A stretch of DNA of 64,000 bases from Kitasatospora papulosa (GCF_000717245.1 NZ_JNYQ01000004.1:992001-1056000), one strand, 5' to 3'. Counted from the stretch's first letter, positions 42,251 to 51,609 are shown. Program-made: numbers and translations. The notes: a model not told the origin generated them from the letters alone.

Positions 42251-42890
42251 CCGTGCCGCCCTGCAGGCGACGGCCGACAACGGACTGAAGATCGTCGTCG
42301 TCGGCGGCTTCGGGGTCGGCAAGACCACCATGGTCCGATCCGTGAGCGAGATCCGTCCGCTCAACACGGAAGAGACCATGACCCGTGCGGGCGAGGCCGT
42401 CGACGACCTCGACGGCGTGCACTCCAAGACGTCCACCACGGTCGCCTTCGACTTCGGCCGCATCACGCTCGACGAGCGTTCGGTCCTCTATCTCTTCGGC
42501 GCCCCCGGACAGGAACGCTTCTGGTTCCTGTGGGACCGGCTGTTCTCCGGGACCCTGGGCGCCGTCGTCCTCGTCGACACCCGCCGTCTCGCCGACTCCT
42601 GGTACGCGATCGACCGGCTGGAGCACCACGGCACGCCGTTCATCGTCGCGTGCAACGACTTCGGCGGCTCGTTCCACACCGAGCAGCAGATCCGCGAGGC
42701 CCTCGACCTCTCCCCCGACGTCCCGCTCGTGGAGTGCGACGCCCGGGACCGTTCGTCCAGCAAGTACGTCCTGATCACGCTGGTCGAGCACCTCTACGCC
42801 CTCTCCGTCGCCCGGAGCAAGGGCGCGGACGCGGCCCTGGCAGGGAGCCCTGCCCCGGCGGCCACGATGACCCCGGAGCCGACGACGTGA
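42231..42890 (+). CDS. cvnD: CvnD: small Ras-like GTPase
   Basis: 219-residue GTPase. P-loop GGFGVGKTT, switch II GAPGQERFWFLWDRLF, and CNDF in place of the classic NKxD. TTG 42231 (GGAACAGG upstream) overlaps cvnC by 20 bp. In conservons CvnD and CvnB are the G-protein switch that links the membrane sensor to output; the two P450 genes follow directly, by a GTGA overlap. Confidence 0.94.
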   Translation: MDSATSDRAALQATADNGLKIVVVGGFGVGKTTMVRSVSEIRPLNTEETMTRAGEAVDDLDGVHSKTSTTVAFDFGRITLDERSVLYLFGAPGQERFWFLWDRLFSGTLGAVVLVDTRRLADSWYAIDRLEHHGTPFIVACNDFGGSFHTEQQIREALDLSPDVPLVECDARDRSSSKYVLITLVEHLYALSVARSKGADAALAGSPAPAATMTPEPTT

Positions 42891-44122
42891 CCCAGTGCCC
42901 CGTGTCCCACGGCCCCGTTCCCCTGTCCGGGCCGCGGTTCCAGACCGACCCCGTGCAGGTGTACCGGGAGATGCGCCGCGACCACGGCGCGGTCGCGCCG
43001 GTCGTGCTGGACGGCGACATCCCCGCCTGGCTGATCGTCGGCTACCGCGAACTCCACCAGGTCACCAACGACCCGGTGCTCTTCAGCCGGGACTCGGACC
43101 TGTGGAACCAGTGGGACAACATCCCGGAAAACTGGCCGCTGCGACCGATGATCGGCCGGAAGCAGCCGTCCATCCTCTACACCGTCGGTGAGCGGCACAC
43201 CGTCCGCGCGGCCATGATCAGCAACGCGCTGGAGGCCGTCGACCCGTTCACGCTGAAGCGGTACGCGGAGGAGTTCGCCGACAGCCTGATCGACCGGTTC
43301 TGCGCGACCGGGCGGACCGACATCATCGCCGAGTACGCGATGCTGCTCCCCGCCCGCGTCCTGGCCAAGCTCTACGGGTTCAGCGACGAGATCGGCGGTC
43401 CGCTCGTCGCCGCGCTCAACGACATGATCGACGGGCGTGAACGGGCTCTGGCGGGCCAGCAGTACCTCGGCGGGGCCATGTACCAGCTCCTGGCCGACAA
43501 GCACGCCGAGCCCGACGACGACGTCGCGACCCGGATGCTGGAGGATCCCGGCGGCTTCACCGACGAGGAGATCGTCCAGGACCTCATGGTCATGATGGCG
43601 GCCGGCCACCAGCCCACCGCCGACTGGATCGGCAACTCGCTGCGGCTGATGCTGGTCGACGACCGTTTCGCCGCCTCGCTCTCCGGCGGCCGGCACAGCG
43701 TCGCCGAGGCGATGAACGAGGTCCTCTGGGAGGACACCCCGACGCAGAACGTGGCCGGCCGCTGGGCCTCCCGCGACACCCACCTCGCCGGACGCCACAT
43801 CCGCGCCGGCGACATGCTGCTCCTCGGCATCGCCGCGGCCAACGCCGACCCGCAGGTGCGCACCGACGGCTCCACCCTGACCGGCGGCAACAACGCCTTC
43901 CTCTCCTTCGGCCACGGCGAGCACCGCTGCCCGTTCCCGGCGCAGGAGACCGCCGAGGTCATCGCGCGTACGGGCATCGAGGTGCTCCTGGACCGGCTCC
44001 CGGACATCGACCTCGACATCCCCGAGGACCGGCTGAGCCGGCGCCCGTCCCCGTGGCTGCGCGGGCTGACGGACCTGCCGGTGCACTTCACGCCCACCCC
44101 TGCACTTGGAGGCCAGAAATGA
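42887..44122 (+). CDS. cvnE: CYP157-type cytochrome P450 (CvnE)
   Basis: 411-residue P450. I-helix AAGHQPTADW; heme-binding FGHGEHRCPFPAQ with axial Cys. The K-helix, normally ExxR, reads NEVLWEDTP: the Arg is replaced by Trp, so the ExxR motif is absent. That is the known peculiarity of the CYP157 family, whose S. coelicolor members lack ExxR. Beyond the Cys, the usual Gly two places later is also missing. GTG 42887 overlaps the cvnD stop (GTGA). A CYP157 followed by a CYP154 is a recurrent conservon pair. Confidence 0.92.
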   Translation: MTQCPVSHGPVPLSGPRFQTDPVQVYREMRRDHGAVAPVVLDGDIPAWLIVGYRELHQVTNDPVLFSRDSDLWNQWDNIPENWPLRPMIGRKQPSILYTVGERHTVRAAMISNALEAVDPFTLKRYAEEFADSLIDRFCATGRTDIIAEYAMLLPARVLAKLYGFSDEIGGPLVAALNDMIDGRERALAGQQYLGGAMYQLLADKHAEPDDDVATRMLEDPGGFTDEEIVQDLMVMMAAGHQPTADWIGNSLRLMLVDDRFAASLSGGRHSVAEAMNEVLWEDTPTQNVAGRWASRDTHLAGRHIRAGDMLLLGIAAANADPQVRTDGSTLTGGNNAFLSFGHGEHRCPFPAQETAEVIARTGIEVLLDRLPDIDLDIPEDRLSRRPSPWLRGLTDLPVHFTPTPALGGQK

Positions 44123-45327
44123 CCCGGATCGCCCTCGATCCCCTCGTCGCGGACCTCGACGCCGAGAGCGCCGCGCTGCGCGCCGCCGGCCCGCTGGCCG
44201 AGGTGGAGCTTCCCGGCGGGGTGCACTGCTACGCGGTGACGCACCACGCCGAGGCGCGTCAGCTGCTCACCGACAGCCGGGTGGTCAAGGACATCAACGT
44301 CTGGAACGCCTGGCAGCGCGGCGAGATCCCGATGGACTGGCCGCTGATCGGTCTCGTGAACCCGGGCCGTTCCATGCTGACCGTCGACGGTGCCGACCAC
44401 CGCCGGCTGCGCACCCTCGTCGCCCAGGCCCTGACGGTGAAGCGGGTGGAGCGGCTGCGCTCCGGCATCGAGGCGCTCACGAACGCCTCCCTGGACCGGC
44501 TCGCGGCACTGCCCGAGGGCCAGCCGGTCGACCTCAAGGCGGAGTTCGCGTATCCGCTGCCCATGAACGTCATCAGTGAGCTGATGGGCGTGGACCCGGC
44601 CGACCACCCGCGGCTCAAGGAGCTGTTCGAGAAGTTCTTCTCGACGCAGACCCCGCCGGAGGAGGTCCCGCAGATGATGGCGGACCTCGGCACCCTCTTC
44701 ACGAAGATCGTCGACGACAAGCGGGCGAACCCGGGCGACGACCTCACCAGCGCCCTGATCGCGGCGTCCGAGGACGGCGACCACCTCACCAACGAGGAGA
44801 TCGTCAACACGCTCCAGCTGATCATCGCCGCCGGTCACGAGACCACGATCAGTCTCGTCGTCAACGTCGTCGAGGCGCTCCAGACCCACCCCGAGCAGCG
44901 CAGGCGCGTGCTGAGCGGTGAGGTGCCGTGGGAGAACGTGATCGAGGAGACGCTGCGCTGGAACACCCCGACCTCGCACGTCCTGATCCGCTTCGCGACC
45001 GAGGACATCGAGGTCGGCGACAAGGTCCTGCCGAAGGGCGAGGGCCTGATCGTCTCCTTCGGCGCGCTGGGCCGCGACGAGCAGCAGTACGGCCCGACCG
45101 CCGGCGAGTTCGACGTCACCCGCTCCCCGAACCGACACATCGCTTTCGGCCATGGTCCGCACGTCTGCCCGGGTGCCGCCCTGTCCCGGCTGGAGGCGGG
45201 GGTCGCCCTCCCCGCGCTCTACGAGCGCTTCCCGGACCTGGACCTCGCCGTACCCCCCTCCGACCTGCGGAACAAGCCGATCGTGACCCAGAACGACCTG
45301 CACGAACTGCCCGTCGATCTGCGCTGA
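44119..45327 (+). CDS. CYP154-type cytochrome P450
   Basis: 402-residue bacterial P450 with all conserved sites: I-helix AAGHETTISL, K-helix EETLR, and heme loop FGHGPHVCPGAALSRLE. Its profile is CYP154-like, a family that oxidises macrolides, steroids and flavonoids in vitro; the natural substrate here is unknown. It is coupled to the CYP157 gene (ATGA at 44119-44122) and lies in the same operon. ATG 44119 has GGAGG five bases upstream. The pair needs ferredoxin/reductase partners, which are not in the window. Confidence 0.94.
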   Translation: MTRIALDPLVADLDAESAALRAAGPLAEVELPGGVHCYAVTHHAEARQLLTDSRVVKDINVWNAWQRGEIPMDWPLIGLVNPGRSMLTVDGADHRRLRTLVAQALTVKRVERLRSGIEALTNASLDRLAALPEGQPVDLKAEFAYPLPMNVISELMGVDPADHPRLKELFEKFFSTQTPPEEVPQMMADLGTLFTKIVDDKRANPGDDLTSALIAASEDGDHLTNEEIVNTLQLIIAAGHETTISLVVNVVEALQTHPEQRRRVLSGEVPWENVIEETLRWNTPTSHVLIRFATEDIEVGDKVLPKGEGLIVSFGALGRDEQQYGPTAGEFDVTRSPNRHIAFGHGPHVCPGAALSRLEAGVALPALYERFPDLDLAVPPSDLRNKPIVTQNDLHELPVDLR

Positions 45328-45423
45328 TCCGGGCGTCGATTTGTCCGTTCCGACGGGTCTCCCGCGGTCCGGAGCATGAGTCTCATCCGGCGGACACGGT
45401 CCTCGACCGCTTTCCGGAGGGAC

Positions 45424-45429
45424 TACGCT
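45424..45429 (+). promoter_or_regulatory. probable -10 of serC, leaderless
   Basis: TACGCT ends seven bases before GTG 45437; there is no Shine-Dalgarno, so the transcript probably starts at the codon. Confidence 0.45.
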
Positions 45430-45436
45430 CCGGACC

Positions 45437-46555
45437 GTGGCTGACATCCAGATTCCCGCTGACCTCAAGCCCGCCGACGGACGTTTCGGCGCCGGGCCCT
45501 CCAAGGTGCGGACGGAGGCGGTCGACGCGCTGGCCGCGACCGGCACCTCTCTCCTCGGTACGTCCCACCGCCAGGCCCCGGTGAAGAACCTGGTCGGCGA
45601 GGTACGTGACGGCGTACGCGACCTCTTCTCCCTCCCCGAGGGCTACGAGGTGATCCTGGGCAACGGCGGCTCCACCGCCTTCTGGGACGTCGCGACGCAC
45701 GGTCTGATCGACAACAAGTCCCAGCACCTGAACTTCGGTGAGTTCTCGTCCAAGTTCGCGAAGGCCGCCAAGCTCGCCCCGTGGCTGGCCGACCCGACGG
45801 TCATCGCCTCGGACCCGGGCACCCACCCGGACCCGAAGGCCGAGGCGGGCGTCGACGTCTACGCCTTCACCCACAACGAGACCTCCACCGGTGTCGCGGC
45901 TCCGGTCAAGCGGGTCGCGGGCGCCGACGAGGGCTCCCTCGTCCTGGTGGACGCCACCTCCGGTGCGGGCGGCCTGCCGGTCGACATCACCGAGACGGAC
46001 GTCTACTACTTCGCCCCGCAGAAGTCCTTCGCCTCCGACGGCGGCCTGTGGATCGGTGTGTTCTCCCCGGCGGCCCTGGACCGCGCCGCGCGCGTCCACG
46101 CCTCGGGCCGGCACGTCCCGGAGTTCTTCTCGCTGCCCACGGCGATCGACAACTCGCTGAAGAACCAGACGTACAACACCCCGGCGCTGGCCACCCTCTT
46201 CCTGCTGAACGAGCAGCTGAAGTGGATGAACTCGCAGGGCGGCCTGGACTTCACGACCGGCCGCACGGCCGCCTCCTCGCAGGCCCTGTACGGCTGGGCC
46301 GAGGACTCCAAGTACGCCACCCCGTTCGTCACCGACCCCGCGAAGCGCTCGCAGGTCATCGGCACGATCGACTTCGAGGACGGCATCGACGCGGCGGCCG
46401 TGGCCAAGGTGCTCCGCGCCAACGGCATCGTCGACACCGAGCCGTACCGCAAGCTGGGCCGCAACCAGCTGCGCGTGGCGATGTTCCCGGCGATCGACCC
46501 GGCGGACGTCCAGGCGCTCACGGCCTGCATCGACTACGTGATCGACAAGCTCTGA
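45437..46555 (+). CDS. serC: phosphoserine aminotransferase
   Basis: PLP-dependent aminotransferase of 372 residues converting 3-phosphohydroxypyruvate and glutamate to O-phosphoserine, the second step of serine synthesis. Family features include GRFGAGPSKVR, SHRQAPVKNLVGEVRDGV, GNGGSTAFWDVATHGLI, and the PLP lysine in FAPQKSFASDGGLW. This is the mycobacterial/actinobacterial type of SerC. GTG 45437 is the start, probably leaderless. It ends in a strong terminator. Confidence 0.95.
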   Translation: MADIQIPADLKPADGRFGAGPSKVRTEAVDALAATGTSLLGTSHRQAPVKNLVGEVRDGVRDLFSLPEGYEVILGNGGSTAFWDVATHGLIDNKSQHLNFGEFSSKFAKAAKLAPWLADPTVIASDPGTHPDPKAEAGVDVYAFTHNETSTGVAAPVKRVAGADEGSLVLVDATSGAGGLPVDITETDVYYFAPQKSFASDGGLWIGVFSPAALDRAARVHASGRHVPEFFSLPTAIDNSLKNQTYNTPALATLFLLNEQLKWMNSQGGLDFTTGRTAASSQALYGWAEDSKYATPFVTDPAKRSQVIGTIDFEDGIDAAAVAKVLRANGIVDTEPYRKLGRNQLRVAMFPAIDPADVQALTACIDYVIDKL

Positions 46556-46568
46556 CGGCTCCCCGTCC

Positions 46569-46606
46569 GGAACGGCCCCGCACACCCCGGTGTGCGGGGC
46601 CGTTCC
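46569..46606 (+). terminator. 18-bp perfect-stem terminator after serC
   Basis: GGAACGGCCCCGCACACC, two-base loop, and its exact reverse complement, starting 14 bp after the stop. No T-run, as is normal for Streptomyces. Confidence 0.85.
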
Positions 46607-46704
46607 CGCTTCACCCGACCGGGTGGCGCCGCCTGAGGACGCCCCTTCGGGGTCCGTCGTCCTACGATGATGCTCTCGACACCAGCGATCCCAGGAGGCC
46701 CGCA

Positions 46705-47316
46705 ATGTCTGCAGCAGCAGTCGAGCACCCCTGTGACGATGAGCCGGAACCCATGCTCGTGACGGCGAACCGTCTCATGGGACAGCTTCCGGGTCATCGC
46801 GTCGAGATCGTCGGAGGCGTCATCACCGTGGCCCCACCCCCGGACGGCCCGCACGCCAATGCGCTGACCACACTCATGATCCCCTTTCTGGCAGCCGGCC
46901 TGCACGGCGAGGAGACCCGCGTCCTGCAGGCGATCGGCCTGTGGCTGCCCGGAGGCCCGGAGGACTACGCCATCCCGGACCTCGCCGTCGTGGACGCGGA
47001 CTTCGACGAGCATCGCGTCGAGAACAGCTGCTACGACCCGGCCGTCTTCCGCCTCGTCCTGGAGGTGACCTCCGGCAACTACAAGAGCGACCTGCGGCAC
47101 AAGGTCTCCGCGTACGCCGAGGCCAAGATCCCGGTGTACGTGGTCCTGGACCGGCGCCACGGGCGCCTGCACGTCCTCACGGAACCCACCGGCTGCACGT
47201 ACGACAGTCACGAGGTGTACGCCCCCGGCCAGTCGGCCGAGCTCCCCCCGTCGATCGGTGCCGACCTGACTCTGGACGTCGCCGAGCTGGTCGAGGCGGG
47301 CCGCCCCCGTACCTGA
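46705..47316 (+). CDS. Uma2 family (restriction-endonuclease-like fold) protein
   Basis: 203-residue Uma2/DUF820 protein with PD-(D/E)xK-fold landmarks: RVEIVGGVITVAPPPDGPHANAL, YAIPDLAVVDADFDE, and the active-site-like LVLEVTSGNYKSDLRHKVSAYAEAKIPVYVVLDRRHG (E..K). These are widespread in Streptomyces and cyanobacteria; some relate to transposon-derived nucleases, but the cellular role is unknown. ATG 46705 follows CAGGAGG. Convergent with the SpoIIE gene. Confidence 0.92.
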   Translation: MSAAAVEHPCDDEPEPMLVTANRLMGQLPGHRVEIVGGVITVAPPPDGPHANALTTLMIPFLAAGLHGEETRVLQAIGLWLPGGPEDYAIPDLAVVDADFDEHRVENSCYDPAVFRLVLEVTSGNYKSDLRHKVSAYAEAKIPVYVVLDRRHGRLHVLTEPTGCTYDSHEVYAPGQSAELPPSIGADLTLDVAELVEAGRPRT

Positions 47317-47356
47317 GAGCGCACGGCCCGCAGGGGATCGCGCCGTCCCGGAGGCG

Positions 47357-49093
47357 TCAGCGCTCGCCCTGGTTGACGCGGACGACGAGCACCGCCACGT
47401 CGTCGCGTTGCGGGGCGTCCTTCAGCCCGTGGGAGAGCGCGTCCAGGAGCAGCGGCAGTGGCTTGTCGCCGTGTTCGGCGAGGGTGGACGCCGTCTGCCG
47501 GATTCCCCTGTCGATGTCGGCGTCGCGGCGCTCGACCAGCCCGTCGGTGTACAGCAGGAGCACGCTGTCCCGGGGGAGGTCGTGGGTGTGGTCGTGCCGG
47601 GGCAGCTCGCTCGGCGTGCCGAGGAGGAGGAGATCGTGGTCGCCCAGGGCCGAGACACGGCCGTCGGGGGCGCGCAGGAGCGGCGGCGGGTGTCCCGCGT
47701 TGGACCAGGTCAGCCGCCACCGGCCGGCGTCGAGGTCGAGGCGGGCGTGCACCGCGGTGGCGCCGGGTCCCAGGGGCAGCACGTCGAGGGCGCGGTCCAC
47801 CGCGTCCAGCGCGGCGGCGGGTGAGTGCGTGCGGTGGTCGAGGCTGGCCTGTCGGAGCATGCTGCGGACCTGGCCCATCACGGTCGCGGCCTGGACGTCG
47901 TGTCCGATGATGTCGCCGACGGACAGCATCACGCCGGGCTGCGTCGCGGCCGGGGGCGGCGGCAGCTGGTAGGCGTCGTACCAGTCTCCTCCTACCATGT
48001 CCTGGTCGGCGGCCGGGAGGTACAGGGCGGCCATGTCGAGGCCCGGTACCGTCGGCAGGTCGGTCAGCATGGAGGCCTGGAGCTGTTCTGCGGTGCTGAG
48101 CCGGTTCGCCACGAACCTGGTGCGCTCCACCGCCTGGCTCACGTATCCGGCCACCGCGGTGAGTACCGCCTCCTCGGTCAGGGCCGGTGCGTGGGGGCGG
48201 GACCAGCACCACGTCAGCACCCCGCGGCCGTTCAGCAGCGGGACGCTCAAAACGGACCGGAGCCCCAGCGAGTCGTATCCGGCGACGGCCTCCGGGCTGT
48301 AGCCGGACACCAGGGCCTCGTGGTCCGGTACGAAGACGGTGCGCGATTCGCGCATGGCCTCGGCGCTGGGGTAACCGGCATCCAGGTCCAGGCGGTCGAC
48401 CGCCTGCTCCACCGGCCGCACGTCGTCCGGGTCGATCACGCGCCACAGGCCCCGGCCGTCCGCGAGGAGCAGCTCCACGAAGGACGGTTCGGCGGGCCCC
48501 CGGAACAGATTGCGCAAGCGACGGGTGAGGTCCGTCAGGTCGCGCGCGTGGGCGAGTTCGACCGAGGCGCGCAGCAGCAGCCCGGCGTGGTCGCGGTCCC
48601 GGCGGAGCAGTTCGGTGGCGATCCTCATGCGCAGCTCCACCGAACAGGCCGCGGTGAGGTCCTCGAGGTCCTGCAGTTCGCCCGTGGTCCACTTCCGGGG
48701 CTCGTGGTCGATGGCGCAGAGCGAGCCGAGCACGTGTCCGTCGGCGTCGGTGAGCGGCAGGCCCGCGTACGCGACCACCCCGAGGTCGGGGATGGCCAGG
48801 CTGAAGCAGGTGCGGGGATTCAGCCGGGTGTCCTCGAGGACCAGCGGTCGGCCGTCGACGACGACGTGCTGGCAGAACGAGTGGCTCAGCGGGGTCTCGC
48901 GCCGCGTCGCCCAGGGTTCGGCGAGTCCGACCATGCCGGGGAAGACCTGCCGGTCGGTCTCCAGCAGCGAGACCAGGGAGACCGGGACGCGCAGCAGCCG
49001 GCAGACGAGCCGGGCGAACCGGTCCATGCCGGGGTCGGCCGCCGCCGACAGCCCTGCGAGTCTCAGGGCCTCCACCCTCCCGAGATCACCCAC
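47357..49093 (-). CDS. GAF-GAF-PP2C (SpoIIE-type) serine phosphatase
   Basis: 578-residue PP2C protein phosphatase acting on anti-anti-sigma-type substrates. Two GAF domains (about 20-155: SFCQHVVVDGRPLVLEDTRLNP, GLPLTDADGHVLGSLCAID; about 175-325: GLWRVIDPDDVRPVEQ, SVLSVPLLNGRGV) precede a SpoIIE domain (ADQDMVGGDWYDAYQLP, VMLSVGDIIGHDVQAATVMGQVRSMLR, LLYTDGLVERRDADIDRG, QRDDVAVLVVRV), with all metal-binding aspartates. GTG 49093 is favoured, GGAGG seven bases upstream, over ATG 49141. No anti-sigma pair is adjacent, so the target is unknown. Confidence 0.93.
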   Translation of the reverse strand: MGDLGRVEALRLAGLSAAADPGMDRFARLVCRLLRVPVSLVSLLETDRQVFPGMVGLAEPWATRRETPLSHSFCQHVVVDGRPLVLEDTRLNPRTCFSLAIPDLGVVAYAGLPLTDADGHVLGSLCAIDHEPRKWTTGELQDLEDLTAACSVELRMRIATELLRRDRDHAGLLLRASVELAHARDLTDLTRRLRNLFRGPAEPSFVELLLADGRGLWRVIDPDDVRPVEQAVDRLDLDAGYPSAEAMRESRTVFVPDHEALVSGYSPEAVAGYDSLGLRSVLSVPLLNGRGVLTWCWSRPHAPALTEEAVLTAVAGYVSQAVERTRFVANRLSTAEQLQASMLTDLPTVPGLDMAALYLPAADQDMVGGDWYDAYQLPPPPAATQPGVMLSVGDIIGHDVQAATVMGQVRSMLRQASLDHRTHSPAAALDAVDRALDVLPLGPGATAVHARLDLDAGRWRLTWSNAGHPPPLLRAPDGRVSALGDHDLLLLGTPSELPRHDHTHDLPRDSVLLLYTDGLVERRDADIDRGIRQTASTLAEHGDKPLPLLLDALSHGLKDAPQRDDVAVLVVRVNQGER

Positions 49094-49205
49094 CCCAGGG
49101 CCTCCGTCGCTCGCCTGGCAGGATCCGCGGTGCCCGCGCACCGTCTCCTATGAAGGTATAAGACAATTCGCGCCATGTCGTGATCAGGGTAGGTATGGGA
49201 AATGA

Positions 49206-49760
49206 TCAGGACAGGCGCGGGAGCTCCGCCGCCCGCTCCGGTGCGGATTCCCGGGGGATCTCCCTCCGCCACCGCACCTCGCCGTCCTCCCACTCCCCCG
49301 TGGGCAGCAGTCCGGCGGCGGAGGCCACGGCGGCCGAGGCCGTGTGCTCCGGGTGGATGTGGGCGACCACGGTGGTCACGGGGCCCCGCTCCAGCAGGTG
49401 CCGGACCAGCCCGGCCGCCGCCTCCTTCGCGTAGCCCCTGCCCTGCCACGGCGTCCCGACCACCCAGGCCACCTCGGCCCGCTCACCGCGCACGGTGGCC
49501 TGGACGTACCCGGCCAGACGTCCTTCGCCGCGCACCCGGAGCACCCAGTTCCACCAGAGCTCGGCCGGATCGGGCGAGCCGGCGCTCTGACGTTCGTAGC
49601 GGGCCCGTACGGCCGCCGCGTCCTCGGGGGCACCTCCCGTGTAGGTGTGCAGGGCGGGGTCGAAGAGGACCGCGGCCATCTCCTGCGCGTGCGCGACGTC
49701 GAGCGGCAGCGCGTCGAGGCGCGAGGTGGAGAAGGGCTCGGGGGCACCGTTGACCTGCAT
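49206..49760 (-). CDS. GNAT-family N-acetyltransferase
   Basis: 184-residue acetyltransferase with the RimJ/RimL-like fold. Acetyl-CoA pyrophosphate loop VGTPWQGRGYAKEAA (the Q/RxxGxG/A motif as WQGRGYA), preceded by EVAWVV. ATG 49760 lacks a Shine-Dalgarno and TAGGCT (49768-49773 on the minus strand) lies eight bases upstream, so the mRNA is likely leaderless. Substrate unknown. Confidence 0.9.
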   Translation of the reverse strand: MQVNGAPEPFSTSRLDALPLDVAHAQEMAAVLFDPALHTYTGGAPEDAAAVRARYERQSAGSPDPAELWWNWVLRVRGEGRLAGYVQATVRGERAEVAWVVGTPWQGRGYAKEAAAGLVRHLLERGPVTTVVAHIHPEHTASAAVASAAGLLPTGEWEDGEVRWRREIPRESAPERAAELPRLS

Positions 49761-49767
49761 GGGCCGG

Positions 49768-49773
49768 AGCCTA
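49768..49773 (-). promoter_or_regulatory. -10 of the GNAT gene (leaderless)
   Basis: TAGGCT read on the minus strand, seven bases from ATG 49760, in accord with leaderless transcription. Confidence 0.45.
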
Positions 49774-49911
49774 CGCCGGTACCGCCCGGGGCCGGCGGCC
49801 GAGCCGGAGGAGTCCGTGTACCGCCGGAACGGCCGGGGAACCTCGGCGGACGATCACATGAGAAGTGCCCGAAAAGCACGGATCACCCTTTTTTGCTGCA
49901 CCATGGAATAC

Positions 49912-50313
49912 ATGGAGACGATCCATGAGCTGGAGCCCTTCGTGAGGCAGTACACCGTCCTGCTGAGCAGTCGCAGGCCGGACGGATCGTCCGCCCACAC
50001 CCCCGTCAGCATCGCCGTCGAGGGGGACCACGCCTACATCCGCACCTTCTCCTCGGCCTGGAAGGTCGACCGGATGCGCAACCACCCGGTGGTGGAGATC
50101 GCCCCGTGCACCGTCCGGGGCGCACCGACGGGGCCGCCGGTCAAGGCGTGGGCACGGCTCCTGCCGGAGGGGTCCAAGGAGGACACGCACGCCTCCCGGA
50201 CGATGTCGAGGAAGTACCCGGCGCTCCAGGGCGTGGCGGTCCCGCTCGTCCACCGGCTGAAGCGCGACCGCACACTCCACTACGAACTCCGCCCGGTCGT
50301 CGACGACATCTGA
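49912..50313 (+). CDS. PPOX-class (F420/FMN-binding) protein
   Basis: 133-residue split-barrel flavin/F420 protein (TIGR03666-like). VLLSSRRPDGSSAHTPVSIAVEGDHAYIRTFSSAWKVDRMRNHPVVEIAPCTVRG is a standard PPOX pattern (TPV, W K..R). It probably reduces or oxidises a small substrate with F420 or FMN; substrate unknown. ATG 49912 is preferred (GGAA nearby), ATG 49903 is close and in frame. Confidence 0.88.
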   Translation: METIHELEPFVRQYTVLLSSRRPDGSSAHTPVSIAVEGDHAYIRTFSSAWKVDRMRNHPVVEIAPCTVRGAPTGPPVKAWARLLPEGSKEDTHASRTMSRKYPALQGVAVPLVHRLKRDRTLHYELRPVVDDI

Positions 50314-50394
50314 GGTGGGGCGCGACCCTCCCCGCCCGACCGCGCCGCCGCACTCCGAACGCAACGTGCCGACAGGTGTGTCGATAACATTCGA

Positions 50395-50400
50395 TAGGAT
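50395..50400 (+). promoter_or_regulatory. -10 TAGGAT before the FtsX-like permease
   Basis: Exact Streptomyces consensus -10, 85 bp before GTG 50485. No matching -35 recognised. TCGATAACATTCGATA around it shows a repeated CGATA. Confidence 0.45.
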
Positions 50401-50484
50401 GCCGACACTCGCGTCGTCAACTTTTGGCAAAGCTGACGAGCCGAGCAGTCATGCCTCCATCACCTTCGTCACTCGGAGAATTCC

Positions 50485-51609
50485 GTGTTCCTCGCCCTAC
50501 GCGATCTGCGCTTCGCCCGCGGTCGCTTCACCCTGATGGGCGCGGTGGTCGCGCTCATCGCCGTGCTCGGCGTCCTGCTGTCCGGGCTCGCCTCCGGCCT
50601 GGCGGATGCCGGCATATCCGGTCTGCGCGCGTTGCCCGTGACCCATCTGGCCTTCGACGAGAAGGCGACCAGCGAGCAGTTCTCCCGCTCGACCGTGGAG
50701 GAGAAGGACTGGCGGGCATGGTCCGAGGCCCCGGGCGTGGAGCGCGCGGAGCCGTTCGGGAACACCCTGGCCAACGCCCAGGTGACCCAGGGCTCCAGGA
50801 AGGGCGAGCAGGTCAACCTCGCCGTCTTCGGCATGGCGCCGGGCTCCCTCGCACCCGCCCCCAGCGAGGGTGAGGGCCTGAAGGAGGGCGGCTCGGGCAT
50901 CGTGATCACCCGCGAGATCGCCGATCTGGGCGTGCGGATCGGAGACGTCCTGACCGCGGACAAGAGCGAGGTGCCGCTGAAGGTCGTGGGCCTGGTCGAC
51001 GAGACCGTCTCCTACGGCCACATCGGCGTCGCCTACACCGACCTCGACACCTGGCGGCACCTGCACTACGGCCTGCCGGGGGACCTGCCCGAGGCCGCCG
51101 GCCGGCAGGCCACGGCCGTCGCGCTGACCCTGGAGCCGGGCGCGGACATCGCCGCGGTGGAGAAGGCGACCGGCACCCGCGCCGACACCAGGGAGGCCAC
51201 CTTCGACGCGTCCCCCGGCTACGCGGCCGAGTCGAGCACCATGGCCCTGATCAAGGGCTTCCTGTACGCCATCTCCGCCCTGGTCGTCGGTGCGTTCTTC
51301 ACGGTCTGGACGGTGCAGCGCAAGGCCGAGATCGCCCTGCTCAAGGCGCTCGGCGCCCCCACCGGATACATCCTGCGCGACGCGCTCGCCCAGGTCGTCG
51401 CCGTGCTCGTCGGCGCCACGGCCCTCGGCACCGCCGTCGGCCTGGCCCTGGGCAGCGCGATGATCGGCAAGGCGCCCTTCTCCCTCTCCGCCCCCGCCAT
51501 CGCCACCTCCTCCGGCCTCCTCATCGTCCTCGGGACCGTGGGCGCCGTCGTCGCCGTCCGCCGCATCACCGCCGTCGACCCCCTGACCGCTCTGGGAGCC
51601 ACCCGATGA
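50485..51609 (+). CDS. ABC transporter permease (FtsX/MacB-like)
   Basis: 374-residue FtsX-type permease. N-terminal helix (LMGAVVALIAVLGVLLSGLASGL), a large extracellular domain (about 45-240), and three C-terminal helices (LIKGFLYAISALVVGAFFTVWT, ALAQVVAVLVGATALGTAVGLAL, ATSSGLLIVLGTVGAVVAVRRI). The topology is one helix plus three, typical of MacB/LolCE permeases that move no substrate through the membrane but transduce force. GTG 50485 follows GGAG. It is coupled to the ATPase gene by ATGA (51606-51609) and followed by a TetR gene. Confidence 0.93.
   Translation: MFLALRDLRFARGRFTLMGAVVALIAVLGVLLSGLASGLADAGISGLRALPVTHLAFDEKATSEQFSRSTVEEKDWRAWSEAPGVERAEPFGNTLANAQVTQGSRKGEQVNLAVFGMAPGSLAPAPSEGEGLKEGGSGIVITREIADLGVRIGDVLTADKSEVPLKVVGLVDETVSYGHIGVAYTDLDTWRHLHYGLPGDLPEAAGRQATAVALTLEPGADIAAVEKATGTRADTREATFDASPGYAAESSTMALIKGFLYAISALVVGAFFTVWTVQRKAEIALLKALGAPTGYILRDALAQVVAVLVGATALGTAVGLALGSAMIGKAPFSLSAPAIATSSGLLIVLGTVGAVVAVRRITAVDPLTALGATR

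Noticed and set aside
42887..45327. P450 pair as part of a secondary-metabolite cluster
   Set aside because: No scaffold-building (PKS, NRPS, terpene synthase) genes nearby; the conservon context explains the P450s.
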